NCBI RefSeq assembly: GCF_002775205.1 | Contig: NC_036447.1 | Span: forward strand, 29,696,245 to 29,760,244 | DNA: 64,000 nucleotides | Direction: 5' to 3' | DNA from: Xiphophorus maculatus | Lineage: Eukaryota > Chordata > Actinopteri > Cyprinodontiformes > Poeciliidae | The notes under the pieces: model-generated | The model's input: only the letters and a program-made list of their open reading frames with translations | The model's database searches: none | Told to the model about the DNA's origin: nothing | Made by a program: the position numbers and the translations under genes | Part shown: piece after piece, positions 25,401-32,513 of the stretch | How the letters are laid out: every line of letters begins with the position of its first letter | Position numbering within the stretch: position 1 is the first letter of the stretch

Positions 25401-25948
25401 AGGAGCAGCAGAACAACAACCTGTCTGTGGAGATCCTGAACGGGAACGCCGAGCTGCTGCCCGGGCTGGTGGGGAACGCTCAGGCTCTGAAGGAACCAGG
25501 TAGGAAGGATTGAGAGCTGCGTCTCTGTTCCAAATGTACGCAAAACTTTGTCCATATTCCGCTACTGTGAAAAATACACTATTTCACAATTATGGTGTTT
25601 CCATTAAATAAGAAATGCAATTAAGTTTGTTCATGTGAAAAAAAATGTAATGTTTTGATCCCCCTGCTACTTCCCATCATCATCATCTTCATGGTTTGTG
25701 CCAGTGGCAACATTCGGTTGCTGATCATGTTCATTATGATCATAATTTTTAATGACTTATGTGAACAGGCTTATTCACACGTGATTTTAATTTAGCTTTT
25801 TATTTAATGAAAGCACCGCAATTACAAAGTTGTGTTTTTATGACATCAGTGGAATATTGACGGTTTTGCTCACATTTGTCACGGAAACTCGACTACCGTT
25901 GTTGTTTTTCCAGACACCATTGATGCTCCAGATGTCTCACTCTGCTGA
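1351..25948 (+). CDS. pcm1: Pericentriolar material 1 protein (38 coding exons)
   Basis: Scaffold of centriolar satellites, needed for protein delivery to the centrosome and primary cilium. Coding exons: 1351-1446, 2359-2604, 3564-3890, 5373-5543, 6482-6598, 6825-7011, 7276-7385, 7690-7963, 8063-8204, 9133-9354, 9550-9716, 10585-10820, 11311-11453, 11533-11662, 12365-12535, 12630-12808, 13408-13599, 13700-13958, 14380-14525, 14609-14829, 15429-15603, 15696-15997, 16112-16273, 16733-16905, 17484-17615, 20339-20465, 20879-21034, 21153-21250, 22116-22250, 22338-22547, 22643-22702, 22963-23116, 23698-23858, 23946-24006, 24926-25119, 25206-25298, 25376-25499, 25914-25948. Total 6288 nt, 2095 aa (human about 2024). 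Phases agree throughout. It opens MATGGAPF and carries coiled-coil stretches (LKEQEKSYLRFLQKML; EQQEQLRALQGRQEAL), acidic runs and the conserved C-terminal domain. The donor of 22338-22547 (GTTATT) is weak but is the only in-phase choice I found. Confidence 0.97.
4055..4470 (-). mobile_element. Palindrome-rich MITE, copy 1 (pcm1 intron 4)
   Basis: A repeat of about 410 bp, related in opposite orientation to 17645-18010. Shared blocks include the GGCTGGAYAATAA-like terminus, GTTGCTAGGTAACC, the gcagcagtttcaggtttc stretch and the region with many ATTGATAT words. It contains an 18-bp perfect inverted repeat, ATATCAATATAATTGATA, with its complement beginning near 4116. No coding capacity. Probably a nonautonomous DNA transposon; the superfamily is not certain. 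Confidence 0.6.
5705..6170 (-). mobile_element. Interspersed repeat family A, copy 1 (pcm1 intron 5)
   Basis: Starts aaaggggcagtattatg. It shares blocks with 27225-27545, 36366-36960 and 54244-54685, including the phrase ccttcagactagccag and the unit aaaaacgttgttaaag. This copy has the same orientation as 54244-54685 and is opposite to the other two. It is noncoding and nonautonomous, and lies wholly within the intron. Confidence 0.6.
6178..6300 (+). mobile_element. Fragment of a DNA-transposon end (ATTTTCCGCACTATAAGG type)
   Basis: Contains gtattttccgcactataagg and a second ttataaggcgca unit. This terminus is widely dispersed in fish and other vertebrate genomes. Only the end of the element is present, with no transposase. 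Confidence 0.5.
8224..8261 (+). repeat. C-run followed by (AC)n microsatellite
   Basis: About 11 C residues followed by about 13 AC units, starting 20 bp downstream of the donor of pcm1 exon 8063-8204. Confidence 0.9.
8262..9132 (+). other. AT-rich pcm1 intron, no feature seen
   Basis: Very AT-rich intronic DNA after the AC tract. I find no exon-like open frame with splice sites and no recognisable repeat. The same holds for pcm1 introns 2605-3563 and 9717-10584. Confidence 0.5.
12627..12808 (+). CDS. pcm1: pcm1 exon with tandem NAGNAG acceptor
   Basis: The acceptor reads ccagcag directly before CTT TGG TCC GAA ATG (LWSEM). Splicing at the first AG starts the exon at 12627 and adds one Gln; splicing at the second starts it at 12630 and gives NE-LWSEM as in the human protein. 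The exon encodes the basic coiled coil with REDLRQRRKQLESLMAEHQR. I use 12630 in the gene model. Confidence 0.85.
12980..13370 (-). mobile_element. Interspersed repeat family B, copy 1 (pcm1 intron 17)
   Basis: Shares blocks with 23150-23660, 28860-29390 and 58740-59225, such as caagcttggtcaaacatg and tttactgaaatac-like words, plus terminal gatcgg/gatactg words. It is in reverse orientation relative to 58740-59225. Looks like a decayed nonautonomous hAT-like element whose ends resemble GATGCACCGATC. Its right end lies about 40 bp from the acceptor at 13407. Confidence 0.6.
14609..14829 (+). CDS. pcm1: pcm1 exon with polyglutamine tract
   Basis: After RLKQVLNDLIL, nine consecutive CAG codons (14640-14666) encode Q9 (about residues 1183-1191), followed by a proline run from a C-rich stretch. 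In human PCM1 this position is a short Q/N segment (MRQQNQHPEK). The tract is an uninterrupted coding CAG repeat and so likely to vary in length. Confidence 0.95.
14860..15270 (+). mobile_element. Repeat family E, copy 1 (pcm1 intron 21)
   Basis: Spans the segment from the caattaatcaattaattgc block to gacacaatttatcgtccag. The same blocks occur inverted at 24160-24560 (ttggacaataaattgtcatagtaac and gcgattaattgatttt). Noncoding, probably a MITE of about 400 bp. Confidence 0.5.
16475..16531 (+). CDS. pcm1: Candidate 57-nt in-frame cassette exon of pcm1
   Basis: A possible alternative exon between 16112-16273 and 16733-16905. It follows a pyrimidine-containing acceptor (tcctactcacag) and ends ctccag before donor gtaaag. 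Both flanking junctions are phase 1 and the exon is exactly 19 codons, so inclusion keeps the frame and adds AYAWRTPFLSNRIACTEAP with no stop. I do not recognise an orthologous human exon, so it is not in the main model. Confidence 0.45.
17054..17450. mobile_element. 397-bp MITE with CACTGC/GCAGTG inverted ends (pcm1 intron 25)
   Basis: Begins CACTGCAAAAACTC and ends GTTTTTTAGCAGTG. Longer subterminal matches are present: aagtaattttggtctag on the left against ctagaccaaaaacacttgg on the right. No coding capacity. No clean target duplication is visible. The right end lies 33 bp from the start of pcm1 exon 17484-17615. Confidence 0.65.
17645..18010 (+). mobile_element. Palindrome-rich MITE, copy 2 (pcm1 intron 26)
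   Basis: Inverted relative of 4055-4470. It carries a 17-bp inverted repeat with one mismatch around GTTGCTAGGTAAC (17771-17787 and 17794-17810, 6-nt loop), which resembles a pair of RFX half-site palindromes. Noncoding. Confidence 0.6.
18226..18295 (+). mobile_element. Terminal fragment of a Tc1-like element
   Basis: The stretch ccaataaaattcattaagg through gtttgtaacgtgacac resembles the 3' subterminal part of the same Tc1-like family seen at 55888-57378. It is a short relic in pcm1 intron 26. The rest of that intron, to 19614, shows no feature I can name. Confidence 0.5.
19615..19910 (+). mobile_element. Interspersed repeat family F, copy 1 (pcm1 intron 26)
   Basis: Shares with 25580-25895 the order ttccattaaataagaaat, aagtttgtccacgtga-like, cctgctaccacttcc, catcttc, cattcggctg/catccggctgttga and gtgtttccatt words. 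A third partial copy lies at 40735-40860. Noncoding. Confidence 0.5.
21153..22547 (+). CDS. pcm1: pcm1 C-terminal conserved domain (exons 21153-21250, 22116-22250, 22338-22547)
   Basis: These three exons encode about residues 1655-1802 and hold the best-conserved block of the protein: IDTQQLDRQIKAIM, EVIPFLKENMNEVCSHQLL, SVRRMVLTLTQQNDESKEF and LLVEISEILFNELAFFKLMQ. This is the PCM1 C-terminal family domain. The last exon ends at a non-consensus donor GTTATT. Other nearby GT sites either break the phase or create a stop. Confidence 0.92.
21520..22038 (+). mobile_element. 3' end of a non-LTR retrotransposon (LINE) in pcm1 intron 29
   Basis: One frame reads SVCGVDLWNGFNDELKKQY, the pattern (G-x-x-LWN-x-L-x-x-ELK) typical of the extreme C-terminus of L2/CR1/Rex-type LINE polyproteins. 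About 400 bp later the copy ends in a taaataaataaat tail at about 22038, as expected for a 5'-truncated LINE insert. It lies in sense orientation and ends about 75 bp before the next exon. Confidence 0.6.
23150..23660 (+). mobile_element. Interspersed repeat family B, copy 2 (pcm1 intron 33)
   Basis: Same order of blocks as 58740-59225: cctgatattgaaaa, the aagggcagat(c)tattcagtct segment, catgctttattattta, cactttctgaaccatttgaaa and ggtgtattta. Contains a 15-bp perfect hairpin at 23574-23607. Noncoding. Confidence 0.6.
24160..24560 (-). mobile_element. Repeat family E, copy 2 (pcm1 intron 35)
   Basis: Inverted relative of 14860-15270, with ttggacaataaattgtcatag near the left and gcgattaattgattttta at the right. 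Rich in ATTGATAATTG palindromes. The rest of the intron, to 24925, shows nothing recognisable. Confidence 0.5.
25206..25298 (+). CDS. pcm1: pcm1 exon carrying a conserved LIR motif
   Basis: Encodes EIGSGNTSQKSDEEDFVKVD followed by DVPLQLTVMCE. The acidic DEED-FVKV sequence (core F2028 to V2031) matches the LC3/GABARAP-interacting motif known in human PCM1, which links satellites to autophagy. Residues flanking the core are conserved, so the interaction is probably kept in this species. Confidence 0.85.
25580..25895 (+). mobile_element. Interspersed repeat family F, copy 2 (pcm1 last intron)
   Basis: Relative of 19615-19910 and 40735-40860. The shared right-hand block, cacatttgtcacggaaactc here against cacatttgtaacggaatcgc at 40813, runs to within about 20 bp of the acceptor of the last pcm1 exon. 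Noncoding. Confidence 0.5.
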
Positions 25949-26601
25949 TTCACTGAGAATCCTCCCCTCAGTTCGCTTCTCTAATCTGCTCGTTTGGACG
26001 AGAAAAGTTCTACGTTAGCTGTGAATCTTTAAGGAAGCTCAACACTCTAAATTCATTTTGTTCCTTAATGTTTGTTGTAATTTACCGATTTGTTTGGATT
26101 TATCTCCTGCTGCTGATCACATCCAGAAGGTTCTTTGGTTCTTGGATTAGTTTGACATGTTTTATTAATATTTTTACCTCTTCTTACCTGGCCCTGCTGT
26201 AGCTCTTTTCACTGTATTCATAATCATAACCATCTCTTGATGGTTTAACCAGCTGCTGTTACAACAAATAGTCTGTGTAAAATTAAGTACACCCTCTTTA
26301 AATTCTAGGGTTTTATTTGGAGGGTTTTTTTTTTTTCTGGCAGTGTATTTAATTTTTGGCCACATGTTCCATGTTAATGTCTTCTTTGGTTTTCCACTTG
26401 AGGTTAGATTCAGATAGTTTTAGTATCTATAGAGATCATTAAAGTTCTGGAACTGAGTGTATTTTTTTAATGACTGTATGTACATATATATATGTGTGTG
26501 ATGGGGTAAATAGAGCTAATCTGTTGACGTTTTTCTGCTCAAAATGATTCTTCTGTCTCATCCTCAGAACTGTAACATGTTTCTGCTTTTCTTATAATAA
26601 A
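25914..26601 (+). CDS. pcm1: pcm1 last exon: C-terminus, 3' UTR and poly(A) signal
   Basis: Coding part 25914-25948 ends ...KEPDTIDAPDVSLC with TGA at 25946-25948. The previous exon ends ...KEP plus one base, matching human ...LKEPE. The roughly 650-nt 3' UTR is AT-rich. A canonical AATAAA lies at 26596-26601, so cleavage is expected near 26615-26625. Confidence 0.85.
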
Positions 26602-27039
26602 CCGAATGATTGGAGCTGCTGAGCTGCTTATTCAGAAGAAAATCAGTCACACACTTGTTTGGTAGATTAGATCTTATTATAACATTACAAAATTTCTGTT
26701 ATAAAACAGCAGAAAATCTGGGAATTTGTTTGTTAAACAATTAAAAAAAAATTAAAAAGGTCACCATGAGGTACGCCTGTCAGTACAAGCTTAAAACAAA
26801 CATTTCCTAGCAAGGCAGGACTTTTATAGTTAGACAAAGAAAGTTCAAGAAAAGCAAACAGATCTACAGGTTTAATTTCCCTCATAACAAGAACTGGAAT
26901 ATTGTCCTCCAAGCTTCACAAAATCCAGACGTCTGTGGGACTTCAGTGTTACGATGAACGGTTCAGGTCAGCAGTTGCTGTGCGGTCACTTAAAGCTGTT
27001 GTGCCAGGAAGACAGTGCAGCGGATCCCCAAGCTGAGGA
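26602..27039 (-). other. asah1: Tail-to-tail gap and asah1 3' UTR
   Basis: Short intergenic junction between convergent pcm1 and asah1. On the minus strand an ATTAAA signal (plus-strand TTTAAT at 26871-26876) lies about 165 nt beyond the asah1 stop and could end its transcript. The two 3' ends would then be only about 230 bp apart. No other feature seen. Confidence 0.5.
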
Positions 27040-30000
27040 TCACCAGGGCATGCAGGGGTCAGGACAGTCCCGGATGTACGACTCCAGCTTGCCTTCAGAC
27101 ACTTGCATCAGTGTTGTGTAGGTGGTCAGCTAAGAAAAAAAAAAATTTGAGAGCTTACTTTCACATGAAAAAAAAAATAATTTTCCAGATACTCTACACA
27201 AGTAATTTAAGAAAAACAGATTTTAAAGTGGCAGTATTCTTCATTTTCCAGAAACATAGTGCCATTTTATTGTACAATCAAGTAACTTGACCTCAGTTGT
27301 TATAAAAGTTACTCTCTATCAAATTTAACTTAAAAGAAATTTGACTTTGCAATTTAAAATTGGGCCTCTGTCTCTTTAAAAACTCCTATTTCTGAAACTC
27401 TCCCTTCAGGGAGTCATCACAACATCTTTTTACAAGTGTTGCACCAGATGTTTGCCAGTTGATCCTAACTAGTCTGAAGGAGCTGAGTGTGGGAGTCACA
27501 AGGAAGGCTGTGAGACAGAAGCTTGTTCTCAAGAGTAGTACCACTCGAGTAAAATTTTTGATCTCTAGATATTGTTTCTTATTTATGTTTGTGTCTCTAA
27601 AAACCATTATTTTTTGTGGACTGACATGCAAAGATATTAAGCGCTTTTTTGACGTCCCCTGATTTGTGTATTCATCGGGATGAAGGGTGTAAAATGTTCA
27701 ATCTGCTACTTCATCGGGACAGAGTTGGGTTTAATCCCATTGCAAGCATTCAGCATGCCGAGCTGAGTGAATCTTCATCAGCACAGACAAAGTACCTGCA
27801 TGGCATAGACATTAGCTGAGGTCATCTGGTCATCGTTGCGACATTTGTGAAGCTGTGATGCTTTTTATGTCTTTAAAAAAGGTGTTTTAGCTGACGTTTA
27901 AAAATAGAAAGCAGATACTTTATCGTTTCAATGTAGCAGCGCATTATCACACAGTATGCTGTACAATGGGAAATAATATATTACCTTGTTTAACACTGGT
28001 TTGGTTGAGAGAACATCATACAGGGTTTTCACAGAGATGTTCTAAAATGAAAAAAAAGAGATGATAGGTTATGGGTGTCATAACTATAATAAAACAGGAA
28101 GTTCAGTCAGACTTGTGACCCAAAAGGCAGTAACTTAGACCACTTCAGTGCTTACTGCCTGTGTTGTCTTGTTCATGCACTTCATGGCAGGAGTCCGGCG
28201 GTCGTCCAGGAAGAAGGGCTCCTTCCAGTGGTCGTAGTTGGTCTCCAGAACGTACCAGCGGTCCAGTTTCACGTCGATGCTGAAACAAAAAGGACCAGTA
28301 AAGACGTCAGTCAGGTGATCTGAAACCAGACGAGTCATCAGTTCCTAGTTGAGCAATGTTTTCACAAGACGGACGTGTCAAAAAACTTGGAAGTTGACTT
28401 CTTGCCCCATCACGTTGCTTTTTCATGATGATTCAGCAAAACGCTCCAAACACCCGAAACGCGCATCTCCAGAATGGATTCTCAGAAGGAAATTGAAGGA
28501 AATGCAGTGTGAATGAAGCGGTCCGAGCCTCAGAACTCACTCCAGCACGTCGATGCTGAGCTCCCTGGACCTGGTGATGATGCAGCCTTCTCCGGTTTGG
28601 TTTCCTCCCAGGATGAAGTACGCTGGAGCCAGCATCTTGGTCAGAGCCAGCTGGTTCTTGGCTTCCTTGTAGCTGAAGGGAACAAAGAGAAAAGTCACTG
28701 CTGGCATCCAGGATCCATTAAAAAAAAAATTTAACTAAGACTTTATAAAATACTCAAATCACCAAGTGGTGGCAAAGCCTTATTTTGTTTTTCATGTTAA
28801 TATTGCAGAGTAAGGTTATGATTATTGGTCAGTAGATGTTTATTGTCCTAAAGAAAAAGGTATTTAAATTATTGATACACGATCCACTTTTTTCACTTCT
28901 GATAACGATATCTGAAATTTAGTATCGGCCGATATCAATCTACTGAATTGACTGAGAACATTTTTTTTTAAACAGACATAAAATTTACTGAATTACATAT
29001 TTATGTGAACTTTGCACCAGTACAGCACACTTAAAGACACTAATAGCTTCACAAGCTTGGTCAAATATGTGAAAACAACAAATTGGATCTGTTCAGTCAG
29101 TGCAGTTAAGAGTAGAACAGTCGATGGACAATAAATAATATACTGACAAAAACAATAGGTTGACTACCTTGGTCAACAGGTAAAAAATAAACTGCAACAA
29201 ACCTTTTTTCAAATAGCTCTGAAAGTGCAATTAGGATTCTAAATATAATGTAAAATCAATAATGGAGCACAAAGCGTCGAATTGATCTGCTTTTATAGAT
29301 CGGACACATTGTCACTAATACCGGATCTTTTTTTTCCCAATATTGAGACCCGATACAGACATTTATATCATATCGATGATTGTCTAATTGAAATTGAACT
29401 TTGTGGGCGTGCCGTGGTGGCGTAGCGGTTAGCGCGACCCACATTTGGAGGCCTCAAGTCCTCGACGCGGCCGTCGCGGGTTCGACTCCCGGACCCAGCG
29501 ACGTTTACCGCATGTCTTCCCCCCTCTTCTTCCCCCTTTCCTGTCAGCCTACTTCATGAAAAGGGACTCTAGAGCCCACAAAAAGACCCCCTGGAGGGGT
29601 TAAAAAAAACAAAAAAACAAATTGAACTTTGTAACGTCCTTCAGATACTAAAATAAAAGAACCTGTTTGCTTTCTCCAGGACCGATCGAGTGAGAAAGCT
29701 CATCCACATCCCGTCTCTTTGTCCCATGATCCACTCCAGGATCCCTGCATGCAAACACACCATCATAAACCGCCAGTCATAAAAACTCACCACGTTTCCA
29801 TAGATGGTGTGAAATTCTGGCTGAAACTCACCGATGTATCCTCCGTCTAGGCTGAAGCGCTCGTTCATAGTCAGCGTGAAGGCGTGCTGACACCGACAGA
29901 AAAAATACTTTGAATATTTTTGCTTCCCCAGGGCTTATGGAAGACGTTCGTTCTTAAAAAAAAAAAGTCTTACCGGCTTGATGCCGGTGAGCATGCCGAC

Positions 30001-32513
30001 GTAGCCGGCGAAGTTTGTGGACTTGAAGACGGTTTTGTTGCTCCTTCTGAAGTCCAGGTTGACCACCAGAGGCTTCAGCTTCTCACTGATGGTCCACGAC
30101 TTGTTCTTTACATCCCAGCTGCAAACAGCCGCAGGTTAACATGCAACCTGCAGCAATTCTGTCTCAACCCTTTTTTTACGTTTTGTCATGTTGCAGCTTT
30201 TTACTGGGGCTTTTGGTGACGGACCAATGCAAAGCGGTACACAATTGTGAAACGGAAGGAAAAATGTATACGTCTTGGTAACGCTGTGCATAAGACTGAC
30301 ATGACACTGTCATAAACATGACATAACATCTGTTATGAACATGAAGGAGTCTTTATGAATGTTTATGACTGTTGTCATGAAGTGTCATATGGTAAATAAT
30401 GACGCTTTCAATGCAAAGTTGCTTTAAAAGTTGCATTCAAAGTCCATTAAAAGTCCCACCTTTGCTTAATTTTGTAAATAATGACACTTTAAGGCAAAGT
30501 TAGCACTTTTAACAACCTTTCAGTGCAACTTTTAGAGCAACTTTGCATTAAAAGTGACACTTCATGACAACAGTCATAGACATTCATCAAGACTCCTTCA
30601 AGTTCATGACAGGTCTTATGACAGTGTCATGTCAGCCTTATTCACACCCGGTCAAATAAAGTGACACCGTTTTGGGTTTATGTGACAAACAGTGGAACAT
30701 TTTTGCAAGGCGCGGTGAAATCCTTGATGTCCTTACCCCAAAAATAATCCAAAATCTAAATTCCTGCCATGGAGGAGGTTCCCTGTTAAAAAAAGAAAAA
30801 CAAAAAAGAAGAAGCACAATTCCAAAGAATTTTAGCCCATGTTCAGATTTTCACTGAAGTTCCCCGGCTGTTTGTTTCTCTTTGCTACTCACCTTTCTGA
30901 TCTTGCGCAACAACAGATGTGCAAACGGTGAACACCTCGTAAAAGATGTTAAACAGAACAACTTCTCCTGCGACACAGAGACAGGAAGGTCAGCTGGGAG
31001 TTTTCTTTTACCAACTAAAGAAGCGACGATTCCTCTTTATTTACCGAGAGGAACCCCCGAGGCGCCAGCGATTCCCTTGATCTCCTCGCCAAACGGGCTT
31101 GGGAGAGAGTCCGCCATCAGAGGCTGGAAAATATTAGAAAAAGCAGAAAGCGTGAAGGTGACCTTTCAACTCTCTGAAAATAAGTCGCTCTGTGACAGAG
31201 GACGACTGACCAGCGTGATGTCAACCAGCTCTATCAGCCTTCCGCTGGGAACAAACGCGTTGGCCAAGTCCCTGATGGCTTGGATCATCCCGGTCAGCTG
31301 AAAACAAGCACATCCTGAGTGACTTTCACGTCAAGAGTCACAACTCGCCTTCACCGGCGGCCGGTAATCCTCTTACTTCTGTTTTTTTGTCAGTGATCAC
31401 AGCCGTCCATCTCTTGCTGGGCGGCAGGTCAAGGTCAATGGTGTACCAACTGACCGGACCTTTGAACCTGAACAGAAAGGAAACATGGAGTTTACTGATC
31501 CTCTTTGAGGTTAAAAAGGCAAAATGCATAAAATATATATATATATATAACTAAACAAGTATGCTACGGAATAATCTTCTGACCTCATGTTGGGAACATT
31601 GGTGTCAAGACGTTAGCAGTATATGAAGTAACCAAGGACAAACCACTCAGGAATGATCTCTGCTAGGCTACAAAGGGCCGTCTAGGTTTATGATCACCAC
31701 TGGTAAAGATGTGTAAAATTAGCACAAATACTCCTTGTATTGTAATTAAACAAGATCACACTGGAAAAGTTGCTGCATTTTTCTAACGCTCCTGGTTGGT
31801 GGTTGAGAGATGAACACAGGGAAACACGTTGTGTTCATGAAACATACGTTTAATTATTACTCTGACTGTTAAACAGGGCAAGTTCAGGCAAGCAGCTTTT
31901 CATGGAATTGCTCAGGCTTAGGAAGACACACACACCTGCACTGCCACTGACATGTTCTCATGTTTTTCTTATTGAGAAGAGTGACTAACTAAGACGTTAA
32001 ATTCCAACTGGATTTTATTACCGACTTTATAGCTTTATTCCGTTTAAACCCGGATATGGTCTACTGTATTGGGCTCAGTAACTTCAGATGATAGCTGCAT
32101 GTAAATGAGCACCAGAGGAGGCTGTCACGTGTTTTTCATCATTAACAGCACAAACATCACGTCATGTTGTTTCTAAAATAAAGCCTCAACGCCCACAAAA
32201 TACAATGCAACAACACATAGCCTCTACGAATGTCAAAAATCCCGAGTTAAACTGCAAGTGAAGGCAGCGCTGACATTTGAAGGCAACACACCGTGACTCA
32301 ACAGTGTTTGGTAAACTTACGTCGGACCGTCCGGAGGGTACATGCCCGTCCGGCAGTCCTCTGTGTACTGAGAGGAAATGACACCATTAGAACAGGTAGC
32401 AGCGCAGCTCCATGTTAGCGGGGACCGAGCAGGACGGAACTCACCGGTGGGACGAACTGAGCCGCCGAGACGGCGAGAAAAGTGGCCAGAAGAAGAAGAA
32501 CCCCGCGAGCCAT
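27040..32513 (-). CDS. asah1: Acid ceramidase (N-acylsphingosine amidohydrolase 1), 14 exons
   Basis: Lysosomal hydrolase that splits ceramide into sphingosine and fatty acid. Exons, 5' to 3' on the minus strand: 32513-32445, 32367-32321, 31467-31377, 31297-31211, 31123-31045, 30967-30893, 30782-30737, 30118-29974, 29886-29832, 29744-29663, 28672-28541, 28279-28156, 28041-27985, 27129-27040. Total 1179 nt, 392 aa (human 395). The N-terminal hydrophobic run [18 protein letters not shown] is a signal peptide. Nucleophile and self-cleavage residue Cys140 lies in VFTVCTSVV, with Arg156 and Asp159 in HGRNLDF, Asn317 in TNYDHW and Arg330 in DDRRTP. All lie three positions before the human residues. 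Five of the six human N-glycosylation sequons are present; the one at human N259 is lost (EKANSYKE). Teleosts have asah1a and asah1b and I cannot tell which this is. Confidence 0.96.
27225..27545 (+). mobile_element. Interspersed repeat family A, copy 2, truncated (asah1 intron 13)
   Basis: Contains aattgggcctctgtctcttt, tttctgaaactctccc and ctaactagtctgaaggagct, all also found in the same orientation at 36366-36960. Internal parts are missing. Noncoding. Confidence 0.6.
28860..29390 (-). mobile_element. Interspersed repeat family B, copy 3 (asah1 intron 10)
   Basis: Shares the blocks tcacaagcttggtcaaatat, aataaactgcaacaaacc and tttaaatat/ctaaatataatg with 12980-13370, with GATATC/GATCGG-rich ends. 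The SINE at 29405 sits immediately beside its right end. Confidence 0.6.
29405..29618 (+). mobile_element. tRNA-derived SINE with 14-bp target-site duplication
   Basis: The head has a pol III A-box (TGGCGTAGCGGTTAGCG) and B-box (GGTTCGACTCC, 29479-29489), followed by a tRNA-unrelated body and a tail of A-rich runs. It is flanked by perfect 14-bp direct repeats AAATTGAACTTTGT at 29391-29404 and 29619-29632, proving retroposition. The intact duplication suggests a fairly recent insertion. It lies in asah1 intron 10, antisense to the gene. Confidence 0.88.
30165..30725. mobile_element. Foldback MITE (family C, copy 1) nested in a Tc1 relic, asah1 intron 7
   Basis: Between about 30262 and 30665 the two halves are inverted copies: ctgacatgacactgtcataa on the left against its complement ending near 30635, and ggagtctttatgaatg against cattcatcaagactcc. 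The flanks (30165-30261, ttttgtcatgttgcagc; about 30670-30725, tttatgtgacaaacagtgg) look like the two ends of an older Tc1-like element. A second copy of the foldback is at 39006-39412. Noncoding. Confidence 0.6.
30737..30967 (-). CDS. asah1: asah1 catalytic-core exons 6 and 7
   Basis: Exon 6 (30967-30893) encodes [20 protein letters not shown]; the precursor would be cleaved before Cys140 to give alpha and beta chains. The 46-nt exon 7 (30782-30737) encodes [16 protein letters not shown] with the Arg and Asp of the Ntn-hydrolase active site. It is easily missed because it is short and ends in a G-run donor (ttgggg then taagg). Confidence 0.93.
32124..32131. promoter_or_regulatory. CLEAR-like E-box in asah1 intron 2
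   Basis: GTCACGTG followed by TT matches 8 of 10 bases of the TFEB/CLEAR motif GTCACGTGAC found near lysosomal genes. It lies about 380 bp downstream of the asah1 start codon. E-boxes are common, so function is only a possibility. Confidence 0.25.

Noticed and set aside
29417..29490. tRNA-like A and B boxes suggesting a tRNA gene
   Set aside because: The tRNA-like head continues into a SINE body with an A-rich tail and a target duplication, and no proper cloverleaf with acceptor-stem pairing is seen.
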